Source: an uncultured Woeseia sp.
GTDB lineage: Bacteria; Pseudomonadota; Gammaproteobacteria; Steroidobacterales; Woeseiaceae
DNA: 64,000 bases
Direction of reading: 5' to 3'
Assembly (NCBI GenBank): GCA_913031125.1
Contig: CAJWFK010000014.1
Span: 1 to 64,000 of the forward strand
Shown here: piece after piece, positions 52,331-61,665 of the stretch
How positions within the stretch are numbered: position 1 is the stretch's first letter
Layout of the letters: each line of letters starts with the position of its first letter
Notes under the pieces: generated by a model
The model's database searches: none
Told to the model about the DNA's origin: nothing
The model's input: the letters and a program-made list of their open reading frames with translations, nothing else
Made by a program: the position numbers and the translations under genes

Positions 52331-53462
52331 TTCTGAAAAGATTCTACTCAAGCCTCTCGATCGACCAGTTAAGGTTGGATTTTTAGGCGCAGGTAATGTG
52401 CTTTGGGCATATCTTCAGTTGATGGACCGGCTCATACCGCAAGGAATTGCTATCGAGGGGCCTATAGCTGCGCGTAATCAGTCGGTATGGGAGGGGATAC
52501 AGGCCCGGCGACCGGGCGCGGAGCTTGTATGCGATGTTGAATCAGTACTCACGTCTGACTCTGACGTGATTGTGATTATCACATCTCCAGATTCTCATTG
52601 TGACCTTACTCGTCGTGCGCTCGAAATGGGTAAGCATGTTGTTGTAGAAAAGCCGATAGCCGGAACGATCAAAGAGGCTCATGGTTTGGCTGATCTTGCG
52701 AATTCCAAAGAACTGTATTTGTTGGCAGCGCCGTTCATCGAGTTATCACCAACATTCCAATTGTTATGGAGCTTTGTGTCGGACGGGCGAATTGGAACAG
52801 TCCACTCTGCTCGAGCTTTGTATGGGAATTCTGGTTCGAATTGGGCGGAGTGGTACCACAACTCAAGCATAGGTCCACTGGCTGAAATTGGCATTTATAA
52901 TCTCAAGAGTTTGGCACTACTGCTTGGCCCCATTGTTGAAGTTACGAGCAGGGAGGCTAGTGCCTACAGTGAACGCGTAATAGCTGGGAAACGGATAAAA
53001 AATCTCGATCCAGATGTCAACCACGTCATTCTTCGACACGCTGACGGCGCGCTTTCATCGATAGTGTCGAGTCATGCAATCAAAGCTTATCGTCGACCAG
53101 CGATAGAGTTGTACGGAACTGAAGGGACAGCCAATTTACTCGGAGATGATTGGGATCCCGAGGGTGTTGATATTTGGACCGACGAAAAATCCTGCTGGCA
53201 ATCCTACGCTGCAATGGACAGGACTTGGCTCTGGACCGATGGTCTTGCTAACTTGGTCAACTGCTTAAAATCAGGTGAGTTGGTCATAAATGATCTTCAA
53301 GTTGATATTCACCTAATTGAGGTGCTTGAAGCAGCTCGTAGATCCTCAAAATCTGGTCACACCGAAGCAGTTGATTCGTCGTTCGACCGAGTAAAGGCGT
53401 ATCCCCGTGCTGAGTATCGTCATCGTGTGCATGATCGGACGCGTCCAGCGGATTTGCAATGA
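52320..53462 (+). CDS. Gfo/Idh/MocA-family oxidoreductase
   Basis: About 380 residues from ATG 52320 (GGAAAG upstream). The NAD(P) fold shows VGFLGAGNVLWAYLQLM and SDSDVIVIITSPDSHCDLTRRALEMGKHVVVEKPIAGTIKEA, the typical EKP motif with catalytic Lys. GPLAEIGIYNLKSLALLLG in the second domain replaces the common GGxxxDxGxH, with Glu and Tyr in place of Asp and His. The substrate is probably a sugar or inositol-like compound. It overlaps the ROK kinase gene by four bases. Confidence 0.87.
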   Translation: MASNSEKILLKPLDRPVKVGFLGAGNVLWAYLQLMDRLIPQGIAIEGPIAARNQSVWEGIQARRPGAELVCDVESVLTSDSDVIVIITSPDSHCDLTRRALEMGKHVVVEKPIAGTIKEAHGLADLANSKELYLLAAPFIELSPTFQLLWSFVSDGRIGTVHSARALYGNSGSNWAEWYHNSSIGPLAEIGIYNLKSLALLLGPIVEVTSREASAYSERVIAGKRIKNLDPDVNHVILRHADGALSSIVSSHAIKAYRRPAIELYGTEGTANLLGDDWDPEGVDIWTDEKSCWQSYAAMDRTWLWTDGLANLVNCLKSGELVINDLQVDIHLIEVLEAARRSSKSGHTEAVDSSFDRVKAYPRAEYRHRVHDRTRPADLQ

Positions 53463-54430
53463 GTGCGATTGGAGGGACTGATTTATATCAAAAACATCGA
53501 GGAGATACACATCGGTATGCTTTAGGAATTGACGTTGGCGGGACCAAAATAGCCGTGGGGCTAGTCGATACACTAAAGGCAACCGTCATTAATGTAGAAA
53601 AGATTGCTACGCCGCAGGATTCTCGATCCGCGCAAACGCTATTATTGGTTTCAGAGTTAGCCGAGTCCGTTTTCATGACTGCAAAATCGGAGGGCACGCC
53701 CATTACGTGTATAGGGCTGGGGGTTCCTGAACTGGTAACTCTTGATGGAGAAATTGTAAGTAAACACGTTGTCTGCTGGGAAACTGAAGAGGTACACGCC
53801 ACTCTTTCCACGATTGCCCCGTTGTCGATTTTTTCGGATGTGCAGGCCGCAGCTATAGCTGAAGCCACCTTCGGAGCCGGAACCAATTTTCCGCTTTGCC
53901 TCTATGTAGGTATTGGTACTGGCATCAGCCATACACTTGTTATCGACGGCCACCCGTATCGAGGAGCTAGTGGTAATGCGATTCTATTTGGTTCTTCAGT
54001 GATGTCGTCGATCTGCGAAAAATGTGGTTCGATTCAAGAGAGTATCGTTGAGAAGGTTTCATCAGGCCCTGGGTTGGTTGCAGCATTCAACGAAGTCGGT
54101 GGTGGCGCGGTGACAGCCGAACAGGTGATTGCCGCTGATGCTTCGGGTGACAGTGCAGCAATGGATGTTGTAAAACGGGCGGGAAATCGAGTTGGGGAGG
54201 CGATTGGAAATCTAATTAACGTTCTAGAGCCGCATATTGTCGTTGTAGGCGGCGGTCTTGGGAGTAATGCTGTTGGTTCCTACTGGGAGTCTTTACAATC
54301 TGCTGCTCGCCGTGTTGCTTGGGCACCATCAATGAAAGACATCTCAATTGTTCACGCTATCTACGGCGATATGACTGGTGTTCTCGGTGCTGCAATTTCG
54401 GCCGCCAAGGCAGAAAAAGAAAAGAATTAA
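53459..54430 (+). CDS. ROK-family sugar kinase/transcription-like protein
   Basis: 323 residues, with ALGIDVGGTKIAVGLVD as the phosphate-binding loop near residue 25 and YVGIGTGISHTLVIDGHPYRGASGNAILFG as the sugar-site segment. The usual E-x-G-H is replaced by SGNAILFG, so the zinc-binding region is altered, although Cys residues occur in SICEKCGS. No helix-turn-helix precedes the kinase domain, so it is an enzyme and not an NagC-type repressor. Last gene of the capA-EamA-Gfo-ROK operon. Confidence 0.82.
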   Translation: MSAIGGTDLYQKHRGDTHRYALGIDVGGTKIAVGLVDTLKATVINVEKIATPQDSRSAQTLLLVSELAESVFMTAKSEGTPITCIGLGVPELVTLDGEIVSKHVVCWETEEVHATLSTIAPLSIFSDVQAAAIAEATFGAGTNFPLCLYVGIGTGISHTLVIDGHPYRGASGNAILFGSSVMSSICEKCGSIQESIVEKVSSGPGLVAAFNEVGGGAVTAEQVIAADASGDSAAMDVVKRAGNRVGEAIGNLINVLEPHIVVVGGGLGSNAVGSYWESLQSAARRVAWAPSMKDISIVHAIYGDMTGVLGAAISAAKAEKEKN

Positions 54431-54519
54431 GAAGTGCATATTGGTTCTGCAGTCACTTGGTAAGTTAAATAAATGACTTACAACTAAAACCGGCTCTATC
54501 AGGTGGCTAGTTGATTGCC

Positions 54520-54547
54520 TTGACAATTAGCTAGATAAGGGTATTTT
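54520..54547 (+). promoter_or_regulatory. Candidate sigma70 promoter of the TonB-dependent receptor gene
   Basis: Consensus -35 TTGACA (54520-54525), a 16-base spacer, and -10 TATTTT (54542-54547), leaving a leader of about 50 bases before the ATG at 54607. It is the best promoter match seen in the window. Confidence 0.5.
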
Positions 54548-54606
54548 TAGTCATTGTATAGTGTATATCTGGATAGAGTCATAGCATCCGAATTGGGGAA
54601 TTCACG

Positions 54607-57150
54607 ATGAGCAAACGCTCGAAACGCACTAATTCACGCGTTATTGAAGAGGGTAAACCTAAGTTTGTACTAACGCCTTTGGTGGCGGCTATTAGCACCG
54701 CTCTATACCCCGTCAATAATATTCTGGCGCAGCAAGATGATCTGGCCCTTGAAGAGATTACTGTGACCGCAACCAAGCGGGAGCTAAATCTTCAGGATGT
54801 TGCACAAAGTATTGATGTCTTGTCGGCAACCGATTTGATAAGAATGGGTGCCAAAGACATGAAAGCCACACTCAGGGCGCTCCCGAGTACCACAATCACT
54901 TCAATGAAGCCCGGTATGCATTCGTTGGTGATCAGGGGTATTTCAAGTAATCCATTTGAATATCGAACCGAATCACAGGTCGCCGTCTATCTCGATGAAC
55001 AACCACTTACATTCAACTCTCAGCAGGTGGGAGTCCGAAACATCGATATGACGCGAATCGAAAATTTGCCGGGCCCGCAGGGTACGCTTTTTGGCTCTAG
55101 CTCCCAAACAGGAACGATTCGTTACATTACCAATAAACCAGATACCAGTGGTTTTTATGGTCAGGTTGAAAGTCGCTTCGGCACCACCAAAGGTGGTGAG
55201 GCAAGTTATGACATAAATGGAATGCTGAATCTTCCGTTGACGGATACCTTTGCTATCCGTGCTGTCGGTTATACGTCTCACGACGGTGGTTATGTCGATA
55301 ATGTTTTAGGCTCTAGCCTTGCTGGTAATTATGATAACGCGGAGATTGCCGAGGAAGATCAGAACGAATATGACGTAGATGGTGGGCGTATATCTGCGTT
55401 ATGGAACCTCGGTGAAAACTGGTCAGCTTTGTTTTCGATTATTGGTGAAAAGAACGAGACATCAGGTGTCTGGGCGACCGATCCGTATTTGGGTGATTAT
55501 AAAGTTACGAGGTTTGAGGAAGAGTTCCGTGATGATAAATGGCACAACGCAGCAATAACTTTACGTGGTGATCTCGGATTTGCCGATTTCTCATTGGCTG
55601 CAACCCAGTTTAATCGCGATATTGCTTACCAATATGATAATGGGGTCTATCAGCAGGGTAAGGATCGGCTTTATGGTGGGGGTCTTTACCGGGAACAGTA
55701 CTATGCCGGAAATCCCTATTACTACAATTACTACAACTGGGGTATGTACGACACTAATTATTACAGGGGTACGGTCAACACTATTCAACGCCAGGAAAGC
55801 GAGGCAGTGGAACTTCGTCTAACGTCAAAATCTGAAAGTCGGCTCCAATGGATGGTGGGGGGATATTTCGAAGACATTATGGACGAATGGTTTGTTGTTA
55901 CGCAGGTACCCAATATGACTGAAACACGTGCTTGGTACTATGCGAACTACTATGCGAACTACTATTCGAATCCTCATTACTATGCTTACAGTTACTATCC
56001 CGGTAACCCTTTGCAGGACAGCCCTATCCCTAATCCGAGTGTTACGCACCGTGGGCAGAGTTTTAATGACGTTAATTTTCTATATTTTGTAAATCGGCAA
56101 ATTAGCCAATCTGCTATTTTTGGTGAGCTGAGTTACGACTTGACGGAAAAACTTAAGGTTCATGGAGGCATGCGTTGGGCTGAGTTTGATCGTGACGTAT
56201 TTACCCAACAACAATGGCCAATTGGACTCGCTCCGTGGTCGGATCGGTCGACGGGTGACGGTTCGTTTCAAGATGTTGGCAAGGATAGCGATACGATTTA
56301 TAAAGTTGGCCTTCAGTACAACTTTGATGATGATCGGATGGCGTATCTACTCTATAGCCAAGGATTCAGGTTAGGTGGGGTTAATAGTCCGGTTGCAGCT
56401 GATACTGGACAGGTTCCCCTGTATTACAAGCCGGATTTCCTAGACAACTATGAGTTTGGAATCAAGAGTCAGTGGTTAGATAATCGATTAACAATCAACG
56501 CAAGTGCATTCTATATGGAATGGAGTGATTATCAGCAAGTTCAGACTTTTAATAAATGGTGGTTGCTCGGTGTCTTCAACGCCGGTAGTGCTGAGACCAC
56601 AGGGGTAGAGTTTAATGTCGATTGGCAGGTCACAGACCGATTATTGCTAACAGCAAACTTTTTTACTGCAGATCCAAAGTTCACGTCAGATATAACGTTT
56701 GAATATGTAGACGGCTTTGCATTACCGAATGGCGAGTTGTCAATACGAAAGGGTATGCCCATGCCGAATTCGCCCGAGGCAACCGGTTCCGCTAGTGTTT
56801 ACTATGAGATACCCGATCTGTTGGGCGGCGATGTCTGGCTGTATTACAACGTTAGTTACCAAGGTGAGACTTGGAATACGCGTTCTACAATTTTTAATAA
56901 CGAAACCGAGGGTATTTCTCCTTCCTGGACTTATAGCACTTTTTCGGCGGGCTTGATGTTACCAAATCAGTTGGATGTTGAGGTGAACATAACAAATCTT
57001 TTTGATCAAAAGGGTTACACTTATGTCGACCAGTTTTGGGGAAATCGGAATGCTGAAGCCTTTGGCGATCCGCGTTTCCGTAACATGCGCACACTGGACC
57101 AGCCTCGGACAATTTGGTTAACGCTTCGAAAAGGTTTCGGGGGCACATAG
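54607..57150 (+). CDS. TonB-dependent receptor with Tyr-rich segments
   Basis: 847 residues. The N-terminal region ends in a Sec signal (PLVAAISTALYPVNNILAQ) like that of the other receptor. LEEITVTATKRELNLQDVAQ is the TonB-box region; the plug has VAVYLDEQPLTF and IENLPGPQGTLFGSSSQTGTIRYITNKP. Two barrel segments are remarkably Tyr/Asn-rich: YYAGNPYYYNYYNWGMYDTNYY near residues 362-385 and WYYANYYANYYSNPHYYAYSYY near 442-463. The end QPRTIWLTLRKGFGGT lacks the usual terminal aromatic. RBS GGGGAA precedes the ATG. It overlaps the propeller-like gene by 37 bases. Confidence 0.92.
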   Translation: MSKRSKRTNSRVIEEGKPKFVLTPLVAAISTALYPVNNILAQQDDLALEEITVTATKRELNLQDVAQSIDVLSATDLIRMGAKDMKATLRALPSTTITSMKPGMHSLVIRGISSNPFEYRTESQVAVYLDEQPLTFNSQQVGVRNIDMTRIENLPGPQGTLFGSSSQTGTIRYITNKPDTSGFYGQVESRFGTTKGGEASYDINGMLNLPLTDTFAIRAVGYTSHDGGYVDNVLGSSLAGNYDNAEIAEEDQNEYDVDGGRISALWNLGENWSALFSIIGEKNETSGVWATDPYLGDYKVTRFEEEFRDDKWHNAAITLRGDLGFADFSLAATQFNRDIAYQYDNGVYQQGKDRLYGGGLYREQYYAGNPYYYNYYNWGMYDTNYYRGTVNTIQRQESEAVELRLTSKSESRLQWMVGGYFEDIMDEWFVVTQVPNMTETRAWYYANYYANYYSNPHYYAYSYYPGNPLQDSPIPNPSVTHRGQSFNDVNFLYFVNRQISQSAIFGELSYDLTEKLKVHGGMRWAEFDRDVFTQQQWPIGLAPWSDRSTGDGSFQDVGKDSDTIYKVGLQYNFDDDRMAYLLYSQGFRLGGVNSPVAADTGQVPLYYKPDFLDNYEFGIKSQWLDNRLTINASAFYMEWSDYQQVQTFNKWWLLGVFNAGSAETTGVEFNVDWQVTDRLLLTANFFTADPKFTSDITFEYVDGFALPNGELSIRKGMPMPNSPEATGSASVYYEIPDLLGGDVWLYYNVSYQGETWNTRSTIFNNETEGISPSWTYSTFSAGLMLPNQLDVEVNITNLFDQKGYTYVDQFWGNRNAEAFGDPRFRNMRTLDQPRTIWLTLRKGFGGT

Positions 57151-58073
57151 TCAAGCTGGTCACGAGCTCGGTTGTCCGCGGTAGTCACCAGGGTGAGAGT
57201 CACGGCGGCGTTTATCTAATCGATCTAGAACGAAAATTAGTTCACCAAGCTATTGACTGGAATATTGTTACGATCGATTGGCATGGTAACGGTTTGGACC
57301 GTGGACTGCGTGGCATAGCCTTCGACAATGACAGGGTCTATATTGCGGCGAGTGATCAGTTACTAGCCTACACGCCGGAATTTGAACTTATTGATTCGTG
57401 GCGTAACCCATTCCTAAAATATTGTCATGAGATCTCGGTATGGGAACGATCCTTGTTTCTAACCTCGACAGGGTATGACAGTATTTTAGGTTTTGACATG
57501 GATGAGTGTCGCTTTAACTGGGCGATGCATATTGAGACAGCAAATTATCGTTTCAAGGCCAAACGGTTCGACCCAACGTCTGATGATGGACCGATGATGC
57601 TTAACAAGATGCACATCAACAACGTCTATTGTTCCTCACACGGTATGTACATATCTGGTTTGAGGACTGGTGGTATGCTCCACTTCAACGGTACCGATAT
57701 CAATATGGCGGTCGAAATGCCGCCAGGTACTCACAATGCACAACCTTTTCGCGACGGTGTACTGTTTAATGACAGTAATGATGATGTGCTGCGCTATACG
57801 GGACGTGGAGAAGGCGAGGAAGACCGAGCCATGCGTGTACCGACATATGATGTTGCTAAATTACAATTCTCAGGCGCTGTAGAAAGTCAGATCGCACGTC
57901 CTGGATTTGCCCGGGGCCTATGTGTATTGTCAGATCATGTCGTCGCAGGTGGCTCTTCTCCGTCCACTATCACCGTTTATGATTTAGCAGCAAACGAGAT
58001 GGTCGTTTCAGTAAATCTGAGTATGGATGTGCGTAACTCCGTTCATGGTCTTGAGGTGTGGCCATACGACTAA
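57114..58073 (+). CDS. Beta-propeller-like protein of unknown function (DUF4915-like)
   Basis: About 319 residues if started at TTG 57114, though a start after the receptor stop would need ATA or CTG, so the true start is unsure. It contains repeated propeller-blade-like strands: GGVYLIDLERKLVHQ, LRGIAFDNDRVYIAASDQLLAYTPEFELIDSW, HEISVWERSLFLTSTGYDSILGFD, NNVYCSSHGMYISGLRTGGMLHFNG, ARGLCVLSDHVVAGGSSPSTITVYDL, NSVHGLEVWPYD. It has no signal peptide. It resembles the DUF4915/TIGR03032 group, which I recall near TPR and sulfotransferase genes; that recollection is not verified here. Confidence 0.6.
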   Translation: MVNASKRFRGHIVKLVTSSVVRGSHQGESHGGVYLIDLERKLVHQAIDWNIVTIDWHGNGLDRGLRGIAFDNDRVYIAASDQLLAYTPEFELIDSWRNPFLKYCHEISVWERSLFLTSTGYDSILGFDMDECRFNWAMHIETANYRFKAKRFDPTSDDGPMMLNKMHINNVYCSSHGMYISGLRTGGMLHFNGTDINMAVEMPPGTHNAQPFRDGVLFNDSNDDVLRYTGRGEGEEDRAMRVPTYDVAKLQFSGAVESQIARPGFARGLCVLSDHVVAGGSSPSTITVYDLAANEMVVSVNLSMDVRNSVHGLEVWPYD

Positions 58074-58092
58074 GTACCAGAAATAATCGATC

Positions 58093-60111
58093 TCAGAGCC
58101 CTGCGTTACGCGACGCTGCAGGTAAATCGTCTACGATATAACTTAGGTATTCTTTCCACAGCGAAAGGTGTTTGTCGTAGCGTCTCCATTTACCCAGAGC
58201 ACCAGTGTAAATTGGTTGCCTTACCTGTTCCGAACTCGCCGTTTTCACAGCCCGTTCCGTCTCATGGAAATGCACGCAGGATTCTTCGAAAGGAAGTCCA
58301 CAATGTTCAAGTATTTGCTTAACCTGATTTTCTAGATCAGTAACCGTTTCCTCGTAATGCACGTCCAGAATCTTTCCCGGTAGTACTTCGTGCCAGTGTT
58401 TCATCAACGCATCGTACTGTCGATAATAGTGAGCTAGCTCCAGCATATCGTAAGTGAAGTTTTGACCTTGACCGAATAATTGTTTGTAAGCACCCAGGCA
58501 AGTGTCGAACGGATGACGGCGTGCATTGATAACTTTCGCATTAGGTAATATGAGATGCGCAAAGCCCATTAATGGAAAATTATTCGGTAATTTATCCGTG
58601 AAAAAAGGTTTTTCGGTGGTCCGATATCGTTGGCTCTCTTCGATGTATTGCTTACCATAGGCGCGCAGGTCTTTATTACGTAATTTGGTGACCGCTTCTG
58701 GATACCGGTTTCCTCCCTTCCTATAGCGACCAATCGACTCTGCAATCTTGCCGAGGACAGGCAGCTCTGCAGTGCCTTCAACTTGGCTATGGCTGGCCAA
58801 TATTTGTTCAACTAGCGTTGACCCCGAACGTGGTAGCCCGACGATAAAAATGGGATCGGGCGCCTCGTAACCTATGTCCGAGCGATCAGTAAGTAGTGTT
58901 GCATTAAAAACGTTCTTGATGGCATTAAGGCGATTTTCAAATTCAACCATTTCGTATTCCACGGTCATTCGCTGTTGCTGATTACCGGTGTGGTAGAAGT
59001 GCCAAGCTTGATCATAATCTTTCTTATCTTCCATGGCTTTCCCTAGCGAAAATCGGAAGTGAATATCTTCATTTTCTGAAAGGTCTTCGCGTTTCACTTG
59101 TTCAAGCATGGTTTCTATTTCTTTGTTCTCAAATTTGAAGATCTTGAGGTTTGCCATATTCCAGTAAGCTGGCCCATACCTAGGTCGGACTTTGATAGCA
59201 CGACGATATGCTTTTAGGGCTTCTGCTTGATTTCCAAGTGTTTTTAATTCCCAGCCGTACGCTGATAAAATACCCGGTGCGTCACCATCAATTGCTATTG
59301 ACCGTTCGAATGCTCGCGCAGCCTCCTCAGGATTCATAGCTCGGGCATGTGCATTGCCGAGACCCGCCCAGGCGTCAGCATTCTTTTCTTCGAGTTCTGT
59401 TGCTTTTGTATACGCAGTGATGGCATCCAAATATTTATTCATTTCCATCAGCAATGCACCTAGCGTTTGCCAAGCTCCGCTGAACTGAGGAGTAATTTGT
59501 GTCGCCCTCCGCAACAGTGCTTCGGCATCTTCTAGCCTTTTTTCACCATGCCAGTAGGATACTGCGAGATGGCGCATCGCGTTTACGTTCTGCGGGTTTT
59601 CTTTGAGAACCTTACGGAATGCCTTAATAGCCTCATCGTTTTTACCACCCTGACGAAATTCAACACCCTTGACTATGGCGGAACGTTCAGGATCGTTGGC
59701 GACATACTCTTGAAAAGCGTCATCAGCTTCTGATCCCTTTCCAATAGCTGCTAGGGCTTGACCTAACTTTTTATGTGCCAAGGGTAAGGAGGGTTGGAGC
59801 CGAATTGCCTTCTCGAATTCAGAAATAGCTTCTTCAAACTTAGACTGCATCGCTAGTGCGCTACCGAGGTCTTCATACAATTGTGGAAAATCGGGATCAA
59901 GAGAAAGCGCAAAGCGTAACTGCTCTTCTGCTTTGGTAGCACGGTTTTGCTTCATTAGAGCGAGACTGAGCAAACGAATGTGGTCCGTGCATCCAGGATT
60001 TCTGTTGAGAAAGTCACGACAGACTTCTTCGGCGCGTAAGGGACGGTTGTCTCGCAAATAGTCGAGCGCACGTTGGATGTTAGAGTGCTTTTCATGGGCA
60101 ACCTGATTCAT
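58093..60111 (-). CDS. TPR-repeat sulfotransferase (paralogue 3)
   Basis: 672 residues. TPR units run from about residue 10 to 360 (LRAEEVCRDFLNRNPGCTDHIRLLSLAL, AISEFEKAIRLQPSLPLAHKKLGQAL), then the sulfotransferase domain with FIVGLPRSGSTLVEQILASHSQVEGTAEL as PAPS loop, VINARRHPFDTCLGAYKQLFGQGQ and RAVKTASSEQVRQPIYTGALGKW. It is the third copy in the window and, like the others, lies beside a TonB-dependent receptor locus. It is cotranscribed after an Asp/Asn hydroxylase gene, 24 bases upstream. Confidence 0.9.
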   Translation of the reverse strand: MNQVAHEKHSNIQRALDYLRDNRPLRAEEVCRDFLNRNPGCTDHIRLLSLALMKQNRATKAEEQLRFALSLDPDFPQLYEDLGSALAMQSKFEEAISEFEKAIRLQPSLPLAHKKLGQALAAIGKGSEADDAFQEYVANDPERSAIVKGVEFRQGGKNDEAIKAFRKVLKENPQNVNAMRHLAVSYWHGEKRLEDAEALLRRATQITPQFSGAWQTLGALLMEMNKYLDAITAYTKATELEEKNADAWAGLGNAHARAMNPEEAARAFERSIAIDGDAPGILSAYGWELKTLGNQAEALKAYRRAIKVRPRYGPAYWNMANLKIFKFENKEIETMLEQVKREDLSENEDIHFRFSLGKAMEDKKDYDQAWHFYHTGNQQQRMTVEYEMVEFENRLNAIKNVFNATLLTDRSDIGYEAPDPIFIVGLPRSGSTLVEQILASHSQVEGTAELPVLGKIAESIGRYRKGGNRYPEAVTKLRNKDLRAYGKQYIEESQRYRTTEKPFFTDKLPNNFPLMGFAHLILPNAKVINARRHPFDTCLGAYKQLFGQGQNFTYDMLELAHYYRQYDALMKHWHEVLPGKILDVHYEETVTDLENQVKQILEHCGLPFEESCVHFHETERAVKTASSEQVRQPIYTGALGKWRRYDKHLSLWKEYLSYIVDDLPAASRNAGL

Positions 60112-60135
60112 GTAGATCGATCCAACGGTGAGAAA

Positions 60136-60693
60136 TTAATTTCCATTTGTTGAATTGGGTGGCACATAGTCGAAAATAAAGGAGATACGATCTTCGGTCC
60201 CGATGTTCATCACGCTGTGCTTCATTTGGTTATTGATCTCATAGGCAAAACCGACATCGAATTGGTGGGGTTTACCAACTATCGTGTAGCGCACACCAGA
60301 ATTACTTGTGATTGGAACATGAATGCGGTGCCCCATGTGAAAGGATCGCAGATTATCTCGATGTGGATGGATGTGCCCTCCAGCTTTCAGCTTTGCTGCC
60401 ATGGCACGCAATAGTGTCCCGCCGGGTGCATAGTGTGTATTGATAATCTGATTGATCAAGGGCATAGCGACATCGGATAGTTGTTTCCACCCTGACTCAC
60501 GATATATTTCACCGTCTGGCCAGCTTTCATCACAAAACAGCATTACGATAGATTCAGTGTCTTTATGTACTTCGTAGGTTTGCTGTCTTATTGTCTGTTC
60601 CGCCCACACCTCTGGCTTCTGATCCAGAATCCTGTTGCGTAATGACCGAATGTCGACTTCGCCAAGGCATCGTTGCGCGACATCGATATCCAT
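60136..60693 (-). CDS. Aspartyl/asparaginyl beta-hydroxylase-like oxygenase
   Basis: 185 residues of a 2-oxoglutarate/Fe(II) oxygenase. The metal motif HxD is in GGHIHPHRDN (His111, Asp113), the distal His is His159 in MKHSVMN, and Arg169 in EDRISFIFDYVP would bind 2-oxoglutarate. RIHVPITSNSGVRYTI is the family's core strand. AspH-type enzymes hydroxylate Asp or Asn side chains in proteins or free amino acids. Linked to the sulfotransferase gene on the same strand, it suggests two modifications of one target. Confidence 0.82.
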   Translation of the reverse strand: MDIDVAQRCLGEVDIRSLRNRILDQKPEVWAEQTIRQQTYEVHKDTESIVMLFCDESWPDGEIYRESGWKQLSDVAMPLINQIINTHYAPGGTLLRAMAAKLKAGGHIHPHRDNLRSFHMGHRIHVPITSNSGVRYTIVGKPHQFDVGFAYEINNQMKHSVMNIGTEDRISFIFDYVPPNSTNGN

Positions 60694-60804
60694 CTGGTTT
60701 TCTCTTATTTTGTGGAACGGTTGAGTTTACCGAAGAGTTGCTGCCGTGTGTAGGTGAAGAAAAAGTGTGAGCGGCAATTTGGTTGTAATGTAGTTTGGAA
60801 CGTT

Positions 60805-61665
60805 TTAATTCTTTGCCTCTCGGTAATCTGGAGCAACACCAAAAATAAATCTGGCAGGTGTATCCAGGCCATTAAAAAACTGATATGTAACGCCTTCTGG
60901 TAAATAGAAACCATCCGCTGGATGGACTTCGAACCATTTTTGGCCTTCACTATCAGGGACACGGATATTTAGTATCCCATCAAGAACATAAATGCTTTGA
61001 TCTCCAGAATGACTGCGCAGGGGCGTATTCTGGCCGGGGAGCAGGCAACCCTTCGCGACAGTCAGGTGTTCCGTGCTCACCAGTATTCCTACCAATAACT
61101 CCTGTGTGTCACCCTCTAGTCGCCAGTTAATGTCTCCATCGCGCAAAACTTGTATTGAATCCCCATCTCGGACTTCATTAAGCGCCGTTGGCCATCGACA
61201 GAGAATGTTTTCCTGACTGTAAATACGTTTTTCTAGGTCTGGTTGATTAAGAGCATATTCACCGCATGAACCTTGAGACGGCGGTGGCGCTAATATTTCC
61301 AATACACGCAGTGGTGTTGTGCCAATATTGAAGCCATGGTGCCAGGTATCCTTCCTGAAGAAGAACGATTCACCCATTTTGGCGACCTGTACCTCGCCCG
61401 TTGCTGGATTTGCCAGTGCCATTTCACCCGAAAGAACATAATACAATTCGTCTGCAGCAAAAATTGTTTTGTATTCAGTGGAATGCCTAAAAGCAGCACC
61501 AGGGGGTAATCCGAGCACAAGTTGATGAATTTTATCGGTAGAGACGTAGCACCAGTCAGCAACCAGCCCTGATTCCTCGTCCCCCCACAAATGCTGAGTG
61601 ACACCTGCGTATGGAATATGCGTAGCGGAATCAAATCGTGGTCGAGGGGAGGGTTTGTAAGCCAT
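60805..61665 (-). CDS. Bicupin-domain protein
   Basis: 286 residues with two cupin halves. The N-terminal one shows PPGAAFRHSTEYKTIFAADELYYVLSGEMALANP and GESFFFRKDTWHHGFNIGTTPLRVLEI; the C-terminal one shows LLPGQNTPLRSHSGDQSIYVLDGILNIRV and PADGFYLPEGVTYQFFNG. His residues in HST, HHGF and RSHSGDQ are potential metal ligands. No signal peptide. Function unknown; it is upstream of the hydroxylase and sulfotransferase genes on the same strand (111-base gap) and may be part of that unit. Confidence 0.72.
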   Translation of the reverse strand: MAYKPSPRPRFDSATHIPYAGVTQHLWGDEESGLVADWCYVSTDKIHQLVLGLPPGAAFRHSTEYKTIFAADELYYVLSGEMALANPATGEVQVAKMGESFFFRKDTWHHGFNIGTTPLRVLEILAPPPSQGSCGEYALNQPDLEKRIYSQENILCRWPTALNEVRDGDSIQVLRDGDINWRLEGDTQELLVGILVSTEHLTVAKGCLLPGQNTPLRSHSGDQSIYVLDGILNIRVPDSEGQKWFEVHPADGFYLPEGVTYQFFNGLDTPARFIFGVAPDYREAKN

